The translations under genes and the position numbers were made by a program. The notes below the pieces were generated by a model. That model saw only the letters and a program-made list of their open reading frames with translations, did not search any database and had not been told where the DNA came from. A stretch of DNA of 64,000 bases from Caulobacter sp. Lineage in GTDB: Bacteria > Pseudomonadota > Alphaproteobacteria > Caulobacterales > Caulobacteraceae. Below are positions 35,301 to 44,206 of the stretch, piece after piece (positions within the stretch are counted from its first letter, which is position 1; every line of letters begins with the position of its first letter). The stretch spans positions 62,001-126,000 of the forward strand of contig NZ_JAGIBH010000013.1 of NCBI RefSeq assembly GCF_017744445.1, in the 5' to 3' direction.

Positions 35301-35549
35301 CTGCGAGGTCATTTCGTTGACGCCCGAGATCGTGCCCAGCCGGCGCTCCAGCGGCGTGGCGACGCTGGAGGCCATGGTCTGCGGGCTGGCCCCCGACAGA
35401 TTGGCCGACACCGAGACGGTCGGGAAATCCACCTGCGGCAGGGGCGAGACCGGCAGCACGAAGAAGGCGAAGATGCCTGCCAGCGCCACGCCGATGGTCA
35501 GCAGGATGGTGGCGACCGGCCGCCGGATGAAGGGCCCGGACAGGTTCAC
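32364..35549 (-). CDS. mdtC: RND multidrug efflux permease, MdtC-like
   Basis: 1061 residues with the duplicated six-plus-six helix RND layout. The N-terminus (FIRRPVATILLTIGVALAGI) and PQVDFPTVSV are typical of MdtC-type HAE1 pumps. TM4 carries FVVDDAIVVLENTARHIEKG with the paired Asp residues that relay protons, and the second half has GIVKKNAILIIDFALDAQ. It exchanges protons for drugs or bile-salt-like compounds in the periplasm. In MdtBC pumps the two permeases form a mixed trimer, and a neighbouring mdtB-like gene supports this. The start is GTG 35549, overlapping the mdtB stop. A 30-residue Thr/Pro-rich insertion near PTRPSGTATATGP is unusual. Confidence 0.88.
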   Translation of the reverse strand: MNLSGPFIRRPVATILLTIGVALAGIFAFFVLPVSPLPQVDFPTVSVSANLSGASPQTMASSVATPLERRLGTISGVNEMTSQSSTGSTRITLQFDLNRKIDGAAREVQAAINAARADLPATLRSNPTYRKANPSDAPVIILALTSDSKTPGQIYDAVSNVVAQRLAQVTGVGDVEIGGGSLPAVRISANPFLLNQYGVAMEDVRAAIQSANANRPKGALEGNGQRYQIYTTGAGRKAADYAGLVVAWRGGAPIRLSDVAEVKDSVADTRTLGLFNGKPAIIVLITAQPGANIIQTVDSVRAALPELRAQLPSDITVDVASDRTNSIRASLHEIEVTLLISIVLVIVVVSVFLRSARATFIPAAATIVSLLGTFGVMYLLGFSLNNLSLMAITVATGFVVDDAIVVLENTARHIEKGMDRFAAALLGAREVGFTVLSISISLVAVFIPLLFMGGQVGRLFREFAVTLSAAVLISLVISLTTTPMMCAYLLRPEKKEKEGRLARFFEAAFNRVHKMYEHSLDWALAAKPLVIVILVAVIAMTAWLYIAVPKGFFPQQDSGQLNAGIRADQSVSSQAMQKKLRQVVGIIHKDPAVDTVVGFTGGGRAGGGFLFVNLKPIGERKEKGSEVIARLRPQLQKVTGLNVFLNPVQDLRMGGRQSNSTYQYTLTSDSSAALKEWAGKLAEAMKAHDDVLTDVDSDQQENGVETLVTIDRDSASRLGITPRAVDNALYNAFGQRQVATIYEDVNQYAVILEWQQKFAQGPEALNDVHVPTRPSGTATATGPSVNPALRDQSTGSALNTAATAMTPLAAIASVSQNATPTSVNHQNGELATTVSFNLAEGKTLADAQAAVSAAEAEIGMPTTVRGSFQGQARQANDQMKQQPLLILAAIIAIYIVLGILYESYVHPITVLSTLPAAGVGAVIALLIFKMEFSIIALIGVFLLLGIVKKNAILIIDFALDAQRSRGLTAQEAAREASLLRFRPILMTTLAAALGALPLAIGFGEGAELRRPLGVAIIGGLIASQLLTLITTPVVYVYLDRLRGKARDKDERHLTHHAPEPA

Positions 35550-38500
35550 GAGGGCGCTCCCGGGATCGGCTCGGGGTCGATGCGGTCGGGGTGCGGGCCG
35601 TCATCGCGACGTTCGCGCTTGGCCGTGGGGGCCAGGCGATCGAAGGCCAAGTAGACGACCGGGGTCGTGAAGATCGTCAGCAGCTGGCTGAGCAGCAGGC
35701 CGCCGAAGATGGCGATGCCCAGCGGGCGGCGCAGCTCGGCGCCTTCGCCGAAGCCCAGCATCAGCGGCACGGCCGCGAACAGGGCCGCCAGGGTGGTCAT
35801 CAGGATCGGGCGGAAACGCAGCACGGCGGCCTGGAAGATGGCGTCGTGCGGGCTCTTGCCTTCCTCACGCTCAGCGTCGATGGCGAAGTCGATCATCATG
35901 ATCGCGTTCTTCTTGACGATGCCGATCAGCAGGATGATGCCGATGATCCCGATGACGCCCAGGTCGTTGCCGGTGATCCACAGGGCCAGCAGCGCGCCGA
36001 CGCCGGCCGAGGGCAGGGTCGACAGGATGGTCAGCGGGTGGATGTAGCTCTCATAGAGCACGCCCAGCACGATGTAGACGCAGACCACGGCCGCCAGGAT
36101 CAGCCACAGCTGGTTGGACAGGGAGTTTTGATAGGCCCCCGCCGCGCCCAGGAAGGTGTGGGTGACGGCGACCGGCATGTCGATCCGCTTCATGGCCTTG
36201 CGGATCTCGTCGACCGCATGGCCCAGCGAGACGCTCGGCGCGGTGTCGAAGCCGATCGTGGTGGCCGGGAACTGGGCGACGTGGGTGACCTGCAGCGGCG
36301 AGGCTTGCGTCTTGATCGTCGAGAACGCCGCCAGCGGAGCGGGGGCGCCGCCGCCGGTCTTGAGGTTCAGATTGCCCAGGGTGGTTGGGTCGGTGAGGAC
36401 GCCAGGCTTGGCTTCCAGGATCACGCGGTACTGGTTGGTCTCGGTGAAGATGGTCGAGACGATCCGCTGGCCGAAGGCGCTGTACAACGCATCGTCGACA
36501 TCCGACGCCGTAATGGAAAGGCGCGCGGCGGTGTCGCGGTCGATGTCGACATAGGCCGCCTGGCCCGTGGCCGAGGCGTCGCTATAGACGTTACGGACGG
36601 CCTTCACGTGCGCCAGTTCGGCGGTCAGCTTGCCGGCCCATTCCTTGATCGTGGCGGTGTCGGCGCCTTCCAGTGACAGGCGGTACTGGGTTGGACCCGT
36701 CTCGGCGTCGATGGTCAGGTCCTGGGTCGGCTGCAGGTAGAGGGTCACGCCCGGCACCTCGGCCACGCGCTGGCGTAGCCGCTGCATGATCTTCTCCTGC
36801 GAGCCCGAGCGATCGGGCTTGAGGTTGATCTGCATCTGGCCGGTGTGGAGCATGGCGTTGTTGGCGCCGTCGACGCCGATGAACGAGGCGACGTTCTCGA
36901 CCGCCGGATCATCCATGATCGCCTCGGCCGCCTGCTGCTGCAGAGCCGCCATGCGGTCGTAGCTGACCGACTGGGCCATCTCGGTGCGGGCTTGCAGCTG
37001 ACCGGTGTCCTGGGTGGGGAACAGGCCCTTGGGGATGACCATGTAGAGCAGGCCGGTCAGCACCAGGGTCAGCACGGCGACGACCAGGGTCGCGGTCTGG
37101 CGCTGCAGCACCCAAACCAGGGCCTTCTCGTAGCGAACCTCGACCTTCTCGAAGAGGTCTTGGGCCTTCTTGCTGATGCCCTTGGCGTCCTCGCCCTCGT
37201 GCGGCTTCAGCCAGCGGGCCGACAGCATGGGGGTGAGGGTCAGCGACACGACCGCCGAGATCAGGATGGTGATGGCCAGGCTGATGGCGAACTCGCGGAA
37301 CAGGCGGCCGACGACGTCGCCCATGAACAGCAGCGGAATCAGCACCGCGATCAGCGAGATGGTCAGCGAGATGATCGTGAAGCCGATCTCGCGCGCGCCC
37401 TTCAGCGCCGCCGCCATCGGCTTTTCCCCCTTCTCGAGGTGGCGGGTGATGTTCTCGATCATCACGATGGCGTCGTCGACGACGAAGCCGGTGGCGATGG
37501 TCAGGGCCATCAGGCTGAGGTTGTTCAGCGAGAAACCCAGCAGGTACATCACCCCGCACGAGCCGATCAGCGAGATCGGCACGGCCAGGCTGGCGATGAC
37601 CGTCGCGCGCAGGCTGTGCAGGAAGAAGAAGATCACCAGCACCACCAGAGCCACGGCCAGCAGCAGCTCCATCTCGACATGGTGCACCGAGGCGCGGATG
37701 CCGGTGGTGCGGTCGGCCAGAACCTGGACGTCCAGGGTGGCGGGCAGCCCGGCTTGCAGTTCGGGCAGCTTGGCCTTGATGGCGTCGACGGTCTTGATGA
37801 CGTTGGCGCCGGGCTGGCGCTGGACGTTGACGATGATGGCCGGGGTCTTGCCGGCCCAGGCGCCCAGGCGGGTGTTCTCGGCGCTCTCGACGACCTGGGC
37901 GATGTCGCTCAGACGGATCGGCGCGCCGTCCTTGTAGCTGACGATCAGGTTCTTGTAGTCGTCGACGGACAGCAGCTGGTCGTTGGCGTTGATCGTGTAG
38001 CTGCGCGTGGGGCCGTCGAAGCTACCCTTGGCGCTGTTGGCGTTGCTGGCGCTGATGGCGGTCTGCACGTCCGACAGGGTCAGGCCGTAGCTGGCCATGG
38101 CTTGCGTGTCGGCCTGGATGCGCATGGCGGGGCGCTGGCCGCCCGACAGGCTGACGAGGCCCACGCCCGAGACCTGGCTGATCTTCTGGGCCAGGCGGGT
38201 GTTCACGAGGTTCTGCACCTCGGTCAGCGGCAGGGTGTCCGAGGTGATGGCCAGGGTCAGCACCGGCGCATCGGCCGGATTGACCTTGGCGTAGACCGGC
38301 GGGGCCGGCAGGTCGGCGGGCAGCAGCGAGCCGCTGGCGTTGATGGCGGCCTGCACCTCCTGCTCGGCGACGTCGAGGGTCTCACCGAGGTTGAACTGCA
38401 GGGTGATGACCGATGCGCCAGCCGTGCTGACCGAGCTCATCCGGGCAAGGCCCGACATCTCGCCCAACTGGCGTTCCAGCGGGGCGGTGACCGTCTGGCT

Positions 38501-38677
38501 CATCACCTCGGGGCTGGCCCCGGGATACAGGGTCTGGACCTGGATGGTGGGGTAATCGACCTGGGGCAGGGCCGACAGCGGCAGCAGCCGGAAGCCGACC
38601 AGGCCGGCCAGGACGATGGCCGCCATGAACAGGGCCGTGGCGACCGGCCGCTGGATGAAGGGACGCGAGGGGTTCAT
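35546..38677 (-). CDS. mdtB: RND multidrug efflux permease, MdtB-like
   Basis: 1043 residues. It starts NPSRPFIQRPVATALFMAAI and carries PQVDYPTIQVQTLYPGASPE, both close to MdtB. TM4 has FVVDDAIVMIENITRHLEKG with the proton-relay aspartates; the second half has GIVKKNAIMMIDFAIDAERE. It assembles with the MdtC-like subunit, the periplasmic adaptor and the outer-membrane factor into a tripartite exporter. It starts 8 bp after the adaptor stop and its own stop overlaps the mdtC GTG, so the four genes form one transcript. Antibiotic, metal or flavonoid substrates cannot be told from sequence. Confidence 0.88.
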   Translation of the reverse strand: MNPSRPFIQRPVATALFMAAIVLAGLVGFRLLPLSALPQVDYPTIQVQTLYPGASPEVMSQTVTAPLERQLGEMSGLARMSSVSTAGASVITLQFNLGETLDVAEQEVQAAINASGSLLPADLPAPPVYAKVNPADAPVLTLAITSDTLPLTEVQNLVNTRLAQKISQVSGVGLVSLSGGQRPAMRIQADTQAMASYGLTLSDVQTAISASNANSAKGSFDGPTRSYTINANDQLLSVDDYKNLIVSYKDGAPIRLSDIAQVVESAENTRLGAWAGKTPAIIVNVQRQPGANVIKTVDAIKAKLPELQAGLPATLDVQVLADRTTGIRASVHHVEMELLLAVALVVLVIFFFLHSLRATVIASLAVPISLIGSCGVMYLLGFSLNNLSLMALTIATGFVVDDAIVMIENITRHLEKGEKPMAAALKGAREIGFTIISLTISLIAVLIPLLFMGDVVGRLFREFAISLAITILISAVVSLTLTPMLSARWLKPHEGEDAKGISKKAQDLFEKVEVRYEKALVWVLQRQTATLVVAVLTLVLTGLLYMVIPKGLFPTQDTGQLQARTEMAQSVSYDRMAALQQQAAEAIMDDPAVENVASFIGVDGANNAMLHTGQMQINLKPDRSGSQEKIMQRLRQRVAEVPGVTLYLQPTQDLTIDAETGPTQYRLSLEGADTATIKEWAGKLTAELAHVKAVRNVYSDASATGQAAYVDIDRDTAARLSITASDVDDALYSAFGQRIVSTIFTETNQYRVILEAKPGVLTDPTTLGNLNLKTGGGAPAPLAAFSTIKTQASPLQVTHVAQFPATTIGFDTAPSVSLGHAVDEIRKAMKRIDMPVAVTHTFLGAAGAYQNSLSNQLWLILAAVVCVYIVLGVLYESYIHPLTILSTLPSAGVGALLALWITGNDLGVIGIIGIILLIGIVKKNAIMMIDFAIDAEREEGKSPHDAIFQAAVLRFRPILMTTLAALFAAVPLMLGFGEGAELRRPLGIAIFGGLLLSQLLTIFTTPVVYLAFDRLAPTAKRERRDDGPHPDRIDPEPIPGAPS

Positions 38678-38685
38678 CGCCTGGT

Positions 38686-39984
38686 TTATTCCGGACGCTG
38701 ACGACGACCTTCGCCGCCTTGGCCCTGGCCGCCTTCACGCTTGCGCCGTTCGCCGCGCTGGCCTTCGCCCTTGCCCTGGCCTTGCGGACGGGCGCCCGGC
38801 AACTGGACCTTGCCACCGTCGCGCAGGCGGTCGCCGCCCTCGGTGATGACCTTGTCGCCGGCCTTGAGGCCTTGCGTGATCTGCACCTGGACACCGGTGG
38901 CCTGGCCGGTCTTCACCGGGGTCTTGGTCACGGTGCGGTCGGCGTTCAGCAGCCACACGAACGACCCGTCGCTGCCCTGGCGCACCGCCGTAGCGGGCAC
39001 GACGATCGCGCCCTTGATGGTGTCCAGCTCCATGCGGACATTGACGAACTGGCTGGGGAACAGCGTGCCGCCGCTGTTGGGGAAGCGGGCCTTGGCCTTC
39101 ACGGTGCCGGTACCGGTGTCGACCAGATTGTCCAGGGTCGAGAAGGTCCCGCGGTCCAGGGTCTGGGTACGGGTGCGGTCCAGCGCCGTGACGGGCACAT
39201 TGGCGCGACCCTGACGGGCGGCGATGCGCGGCACGTCGTCCTGCGGGACGGTGAACTCGACATCGATCGGCGAGACCGTGGTGATCACCGCGACGCCCGT
39301 GGCGTCGCCCGCGCCGATATAGTTGCCGACATCCACGACGCGCAGGCCCAGGCGGCCGCTCACCGGCGCGGTGATGCGGGCGAAGCCGAGGTTCAGGCGG
39401 GCCGTGCCCACGGCGGCGCGGTCGGCCATCACGGTGCCTTCCAGCTGCTTGACCGTGGCGGCCTGGTTATCGACCTCCTGGCGGGCGATCGAGTCCTGGG
39501 CCAGCAGGGTCTGGTAGCGGGTCAGGGTCAGGCGCGCGGCGGCCAGCTGGGCCTCGTCGCGGGTCTGGTTCCCCTGCGCCTGCAGCAGCGCCATCTGGTA
39601 GGGGCGGGGATCGATCTGGACCAGCGCCTGACCGCGCGAGACCGTCTGGCCTTCGCGGAACATCACCTGGGTGATCGTGCCGCCCACCTGCGGACGCACG
39701 GTGACCGTGGCAGCCGGTTTCACCGTGCCCAGGGCCTCAATGATGATCGGCAGGTCGGTCGCGCTGGCCGTGGCCACCGCCACGGTGCTGGCCGGACCGC
39801 GCCGACCGCCGCCGCCGCCGAAGCCGCCGCCAGGGCCGCCCGGACCGCCGCCTTCGCCCTTGTCGCTGTGCAGCAGGGTCCAGGCCAGCCAGATGACCCC
39901 GACCAGGGCGAGCACGGCGATCAGGCCGCCGAGGATCAACGTCCGACGACGCGGAGGCGTACGGGGGGCGTGCAGGTCAGTCAT
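38686..39984 (-). CDS. mdtA: RND periplasmic adaptor (membrane fusion protein), MdtA-like
   Basis: 432 residues from the ATG at 39984, which has GAAGG seven bases upstream; the frame opens further to 40035 without a ribosome site. A cytoplasmic tail with PRRRTLILGG leads into one transmembrane segment. A Gly-rich linker (GGGPGGPGGGFGGGGG) precedes the lipoyl/coiled-coil part: LGTVKPAATVTVRPQVGGTI, the standard MFP entry, and LVQIDPRPYQMALLQAQGN. Beta-barrel and membrane-proximal domains follow. The C-terminus is a highly charged Lys/Arg/Gly/Gln tail, ending EGRRQRPE, longer than usual. It couples the MdtBC permease to the outer-membrane lipoprotein and is the first gene of the operon. Confidence 0.88.
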   Translation of the reverse strand: MTDLHAPRTPPRRRTLILGGLIAVLALVGVIWLAWTLLHSDKGEGGGPGGPGGGFGGGGGRRGPASTVAVATASATDLPIIIEALGTVKPAATVTVRPQVGGTITQVMFREGQTVSRGQALVQIDPRPYQMALLQAQGNQTRDEAQLAAARLTLTRYQTLLAQDSIARQEVDNQAATVKQLEGTVMADRAAVGTARLNLGFARITAPVSGRLGLRVVDVGNYIGAGDATGVAVITTVSPIDVEFTVPQDDVPRIAARQGRANVPVTALDRTRTQTLDRGTFSTLDNLVDTGTGTVKAKARFPNSGGTLFPSQFVNVRMELDTIKGAIVVPATAVRQGSDGSFVWLLNADRTVTKTPVKTGQATGVQVQITQGLKAGDKVITEGGDRLRDGGKVQLPGARPQGQGKGEGQRGERRKREGGQGQGGEGRRQRPE

Positions 39985-40269
39985 CGTCAGCCTTCGAGCC
40001 GGCCGCGACCAGCGCGGCATGAGCGGGCGGCGCAACGGGCCGCCTCAGGGAGACCGTCAAGAAAGCTGACGGTCTGGAATCCGTAGAGGCCTAACGTGTG
40101 CGCCGGTTTTCAGAGCTGAAATGATCTCGCCGCGATATGGCTCCGCTTGGGCGTCGGAAAGTCGCCATAATCGACCTTGGGCGGAGGACTCGCGACCCGT
40201 ATCGACCGCACGAAAAGGCGGTGGTTCCCCGAAGGGGAATTCTTCTAGATCACTGAATTTTCGAGAGAA

Positions 40270-40345
<76 letters not shown>

Positions 40346-40429
40346 ATTCGACGGTCCGAAGCACTTGCGAGCCCCGGCGGCGAGGCGCGGAACATACGCA
40401 ATGATTTTGGGAGCGCAAGCGCTTTTTTC

Positions 40430-40768
40430 ATGGCCAGACGAGATATTAGCGGAGCCGTTGATTTCGCTTACCTGGAAGGGTTCGCGGCAGGGGATTCCGG
40501 GGTGGTCGAAGAGGTGTTGGCGCTGTTCCGCGAACAGGCCGCGCTGTGGACCCCAATGCTGGATTCCACCCACCCTGGCTGGCGGGATGCGGTCCACACG
40601 GTGAAGGGCGCCGCGCGCGGGGTAGGGGCTGCTCAGCTTGGCGAGGTCTGCGAACGCTGCGAGGCGGGCCAGGAGAGCCTGGAAGCGGTCAAGACGGCCC
40701 TGGACGCCGCGCTGCTCGATATCGCCGCCTACGTCCACGAGCAGGCCCTGCGGTCGCTGAAGGGCTGA
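40430..40768 (+). CDS. Single-domain histidine phosphotransferase (Hpt) protein
   Basis: 112 residues, all-helical. The phospho-acceptor motif is AVHTVKGAARGVGAAQLGEV, matching Hpt 'aHtLKGsarniGa..L'; the His sits at about residue 56. EDFxxG-like and 'Y..EVLALF..QA' helices flank it. Such orphan Hpt proteins shuttle phosphoryl groups from hybrid kinases to response regulators in the cytoplasm. There is no kinase or regulator next to it; pleC is 21 kb away and lacks a receiver domain. The ATG at 40430 lies 84 bp past the tRNA-Lys 5' end on the other strand. The ribosome site is weak. Confidence 0.78.
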   Translation: MARRDISGAVDFAYLEGFAAGDSGVVEEVLALFREQAALWTPMLDSTHPGWRDAVHTVKGAARGVGAAQLGEVCERCEAGQESLEAVKTALDAALLDIAAYVHEQALRSLKG

Positions 40769-40800
40769 GGGGGGCGATCTCAGCCGCAACCACTCCCCAG

Positions 40801-40931
40801 CGTCATTCCCGCCCTTGTGGCGGGAACCCCTCTGTCCGCCGCAGGTGCGGAGCAGGTGGCAGCGCTGTTGATCAGCATCTGTCTCACGTGCGGCTGAACC
40901 AGGGGTTCCCGCCACAAGGGCGGGAATGACG
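40801..40931. repeat. Intergenic element with perfect 31-bp terminal inverted repeats
   Basis: Arms 40801-40831 and 40901-40931 are exact reverse complements over 31 bp. Each arm also folds on itself (TTCCCGCC/GGCGGGAA around a 5-base loop). The 69-bp core has no reading frame. This is the architecture of a REP/BIME-like or MITE-like element. It lies between the Hpt gene and the TonB receptor terminator. Confidence 0.8.
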
Positions 40932-40962
40932 AACGTGTGGGGGGAGCGATTGGCGCCCACCG

Positions 40963-40998
40963 AAAAAAGAAAAAGGGGCCGAAGCGAACTTCGGCCCC
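40963..40998 (-). terminator. Rho-independent terminator of the TonB receptor gene
   Basis: Ten-base perfect stem (GGGGCCGAAG 40975-40984 with CTTCGGCCCC 40989-40998). Read on the minus strand the loop is TTCG, and the stem is followed by TTTTTCTTTTTT. It lies 29 bp after the receptor stop. Confidence 0.93.
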
Positions 40999-41026
40999 CG
41001 CAGGAGGAGTGAGTCTGTAGCGAGGT

Positions 41027-44000
41027 TTAGAACTTCGCGCGGATGGTCACCTGATAGGTGCGGCCGTCGTAGTCGATGAAGCGCGGCAGGGTCGGGTCGT
41101 TCTCGTACTCGGCGCGCTGGGCGTCGGTCAGGTTGAACGCGTCGACCGAGACCGACAGGTCTTCGGTGACGTTGAACGAGGCCGAGGCGTCCAGCTGGCT
41201 GCGGGCCTTGACGGTGCGGGCGTCGCCGACGAACGAGTTGCCGGCGGCCAGGTCGTACTTGTCACGCCAGTTGTAGACCAGGCGGACGCCGCCCCACTTG
41301 GCTTCGTAGTAGCCGATGACGTTGATGTTGTTCTTCGACACGCTGGGCAGGGTGATCTTGTTGCCCGCCGTGTCGGTGCCGTCGATCTTCGTATACGAGT
41401 AGTTGAACGCGCCGCCGAAGTTCTTCCAGAAGCCCGGCAGGAAATCCAGGTTCTGCTGGATGTTGAACTCGACGCCGGTGACGGTCATCGGCGACTGGTT
41501 GGTCTTGCCGCTGACATTGACGCGGGCTTCGACCAGCGGAGCCGTCGCGCCGGCGGCGCCGACGAACTTGTTCGAGCTGACGCAGCGCGGGGTGCCGGCC
41601 GAGTTGTCGATGCGCAGGGTGCCCAGGTCGACGTCGATGCCGGGGATCTTGCCGTTGGCCGGGCACAGGATCGACTGGTCGGTGATCGGGCCGATATAGC
41701 CCTTCACTTCCTTGCGGTAGGCCGCCAGCGAGATCAGGCCGCCGGGACGGTTATACCACTCCAGCGACATGTCGTAGGAGTCCGAGGTGTACGGCTTGAT
41801 GTCCGTAGCGCCCAGGGTGACCGTGTAGACCGGGTCGACCGGCGGGTTCACGTCGACCGGCACCTGCACGAAGGTGGTCGGCACGTTGTCGCGCGGTTGC
41901 GGGCGGACGTAGGTGCGGTAGGCGGCGGCGCGGAAGACCAGGTCGTCGCGCAGATCGGCCATGATGATCGCCGACGGCAGCCAGTAGTCGAAGTTGTTCT
42001 TGGTCGTGGTGGTCGACAGCGAGTGGTTGATCGCGCCGGCCTGGTTCGACAGCGCCGTGGTGCAGTTCTTACAGTTCAGCGCGACGATCTTCTGCTCGGT
42101 ATATTCGTAGCGCGTACCGACGGTGCCGCGGACCGGGATATTGAACAGGTCGCCCTTGAACTTGGCCGCGATATAGGCCGAGAAGACGTCGTTCTGGTTG
42201 CTGAAGTTGTTGTTCCAGTAGTTGCCGTCCGTGTAGTTGTTCACCACGCCGTACGGGGTCAGGAACACGCCGGGCGCGCCCAGCAGGAACTGGTCGGGAA
42301 GGCCGTTCGGGTTCAGCGTCGTGCGCAGGTTGGTGTTGACCGGCGTGATCGCCTTCAGCACGCGATCGACGTCGACGTTCATCCAGTTGCTGGTCGCGCC
42401 GCCAGCCTTACCCCCAAAGAAGTCGTTAGCGTACGACAGCTGGTAGGCCATGTCCGGCGTGATGTTCTGGGTCTGGGCGCCCAGGGCGGTGTTACGCGAG
42501 CCGATCGAGGTGAACTTGTTGTGCTCGGCGCGGCCGCCGAACTGGAACGCGTTCACGAAGCCGTCCAGCGAGCGCTCGAAGTCGAGCTGGAACGAGTCCA
42601 GCACGTTGTCGGCCTGGCCATTGGTGCCGGTGACGCCGAAGCGGTCGGCCGCGACGGTGGCGGCCTGGCCGGGCATCACGGCGCCGGCCTGGGTCGGGGC
42701 GGTGTTCGTCGCCGGGATCAGGAAGCCGCCGGTCGGCAGGTGGGTGGTGTGCGGGGTAACCAGGGTCGCGGTGTAGTCGCCGAGGTTGGCGCCGCCCGTG
42801 TAAACCGTGGCCACGATGCCGTTCAGACCGGCCGGACCCAGGTTGCGATAGGGGTTCTGGACGACGTCGAACTCGATCTGGTTGGCATAGGCCTTGGCGC
42901 GCGAGACCGTCAGGTTGGCGTTGGCCTTCCAGGTGTCGTTCTTGAACTCGACGGTGGGGTTGATGGCCCAGGTCTGGTTCTCGGCCGGCTCGGAGCGGAC
43001 CGAGTCGAACGTGTTGATGTTCTCGGCCTTGAAGCTGTTGATGTAGGCGCGCGGACCGTTCGGCGTCTGGACGATATAGGGCGTGCCCAGGTTGCTGAGC
43101 TTGGCGACGGCCGAGGTGGCGGTCAGGCCGGTGAACGTGTTGTTGCCCGGACCGGCGTCGATATAGAGCAGGTTGTTGGTGGCCTCATCCAGCTTGCGCT
43201 TGGTGATGAAGCCGTTGGCGCCGAACTTCCATTCTTCGTTGATGCGCCATTCGAAGCCGGTCGCCGCCGACAGGGTCGAGCCGCGGTTGAACTTCACCAG
43301 CTGACGGGTCTGGCTGGGATAGTAGACGGGGGCCTGGCCGGGCGCGAACAGCGCCTTGTAGCTGTCGGGCAGGGCGGCCTGCATGGCGTCGTAGGCCGGG
43401 TTGGCGCCCGGGATATAGGTGGTCACGCCGCCCGTGGTGCTCGTGACCGCGGCCTGGTTGCCCAGCTGGATGCCGCCGATGCGGTTGCCCCACGAGTTCA
43501 CGGTGATCGAGTCGCGGCGGAACTTCTCGTCCTTCCACGCCACGACGCCGAACACCGCGAAGTCGTCGGTCAGGTGCTTGTTGTAGCCCAGCGAGGCCAG
43601 CGGGCTGCCCAGGTTGCCCAGGTCATTGTACTCGTAGGACAGCTTGGCGAAGCCGCCGTCCTTGCGGGCCAGGGCCGGGTTGATGCGCAGGTCGACATTG
43701 CCCGACAGGCCGCCGGCCAGGTTCGAAGCGGACGGCGACTTGATGACGTTGATGGCCGTGAAAATGTCGGAGTTGAACGCGCCCAGCGGGGTCGAGCCGT
43801 TCAGGATCGGGTCGGCGAACGCGCCGCCGTTCAGCGTAGTGCGGGCAAAGCTGCCCGGCAGGCCGCGCAGGCTGATCGTGGCGTTACGGCTGCCGGCTTC
43901 GCGGTTGATCTGGACGCCCGGGATCCGCTGGATGGCTTCACCGACGTTCAGGTCCGGGAAGCGGCCCAGGCCGTCCGACGAGATGCCGTCCGAGATTTCC

Positions 44001-44206
44001 AGGGTCTCGCGCTTGGTCGCGATGGCGTTGGCGTAGGCTTGGCGGAAACCGGTTACCACAACGGCGTCGACGGTTTCCGTTTCCGGCTGCTGCGCGTTCG
44101 AAGCGGGTGCGGCCTGGCGCGCCTGCGCGGCCGAACCCACGGCCAGGGCCGCGCACGAGGCCAGCAGGGCCGCGCGAAGAGCAAAGGAATTGCGTGCATG
44201 GATCAT
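41027..44206 (-). CDS. TonB-dependent outer-membrane receptor
   Basis: 1059 residues. The signal peptide is MIHARNSFALRAALLASCAA followed by a cut near AQARQ. A TonB box-like stretch, VDAVVVTGFRQ, precedes the plug, which contains GLGRFPDLNVGEAIQRIPGV and SLRGLPGSFARTTLNG, features of the large sugar/glycan-type receptors of Caulobacterales and sphingomonads. The beta-barrel fills ~250-1059 and ends with an aromatic terminal strand, YQVTIRAKF. It would bind a ligand outside the cell and import it using TonB energy. No transport or catabolic gene is adjacent, so the ligand is unknown. The upstream region has several TGGTC/GACCA operator-like sites. Confidence 0.93.
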   Translation of the reverse strand: MIHARNSFALRAALLASCAALAVGSAAQARQAAPASNAQQPETETVDAVVVTGFRQAYANAIATKRETLEISDGISSDGLGRFPDLNVGEAIQRIPGVQINREAGSRNATISLRGLPGSFARTTLNGGAFADPILNGSTPLGAFNSDIFTAINVIKSPSASNLAGGLSGNVDLRINPALARKDGGFAKLSYEYNDLGNLGSPLASLGYNKHLTDDFAVFGVVAWKDEKFRRDSITVNSWGNRIGGIQLGNQAAVTSTTGGVTTYIPGANPAYDAMQAALPDSYKALFAPGQAPVYYPSQTRQLVKFNRGSTLSAATGFEWRINEEWKFGANGFITKRKLDEATNNLLYIDAGPGNNTFTGLTATSAVAKLSNLGTPYIVQTPNGPRAYINSFKAENINTFDSVRSEPAENQTWAINPTVEFKNDTWKANANLTVSRAKAYANQIEFDVVQNPYRNLGPAGLNGIVATVYTGGANLGDYTATLVTPHTTHLPTGGFLIPATNTAPTQAGAVMPGQAATVAADRFGVTGTNGQADNVLDSFQLDFERSLDGFVNAFQFGGRAEHNKFTSIGSRNTALGAQTQNITPDMAYQLSYANDFFGGKAGGATSNWMNVDVDRVLKAITPVNTNLRTTLNPNGLPDQFLLGAPGVFLTPYGVVNNYTDGNYWNNNFSNQNDVFSAYIAAKFKGDLFNIPVRGTVGTRYEYTEQKIVALNCKNCTTALSNQAGAINHSLSTTTTKNNFDYWLPSAIIMADLRDDLVFRAAAYRTYVRPQPRDNVPTTFVQVPVDVNPPVDPVYTVTLGATDIKPYTSDSYDMSLEWYNRPGGLISLAAYRKEVKGYIGPITDQSILCPANGKIPGIDVDLGTLRIDNSAGTPRCVSSNKFVGAAGATAPLVEARVNVSGKTNQSPMTVTGVEFNIQQNLDFLPGFWKNFGGAFNYSYTKIDGTDTAGNKITLPSVSKNNINVIGYYEAKWGGVRLVYNWRDKYDLAAGNSFVGDARTVKARSQLDASASFNVTEDLSVSVDAFNLTDAQRAEYENDPTLPRFIDYDGRTYQVTIRAKF

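Noticed and set aside
40430..40768. Calling the Hpt protein ShpA or ChpT
   Set aside because: ChpT is larger and dimeric with a different layout, and I cannot confirm ShpA identity from sequence memory or neighbours.
40801..40931. CRISPR array
   Set aside because: Only two arms in inverted, not direct, orientation and no spacers; no cas genes anywhere in the window.
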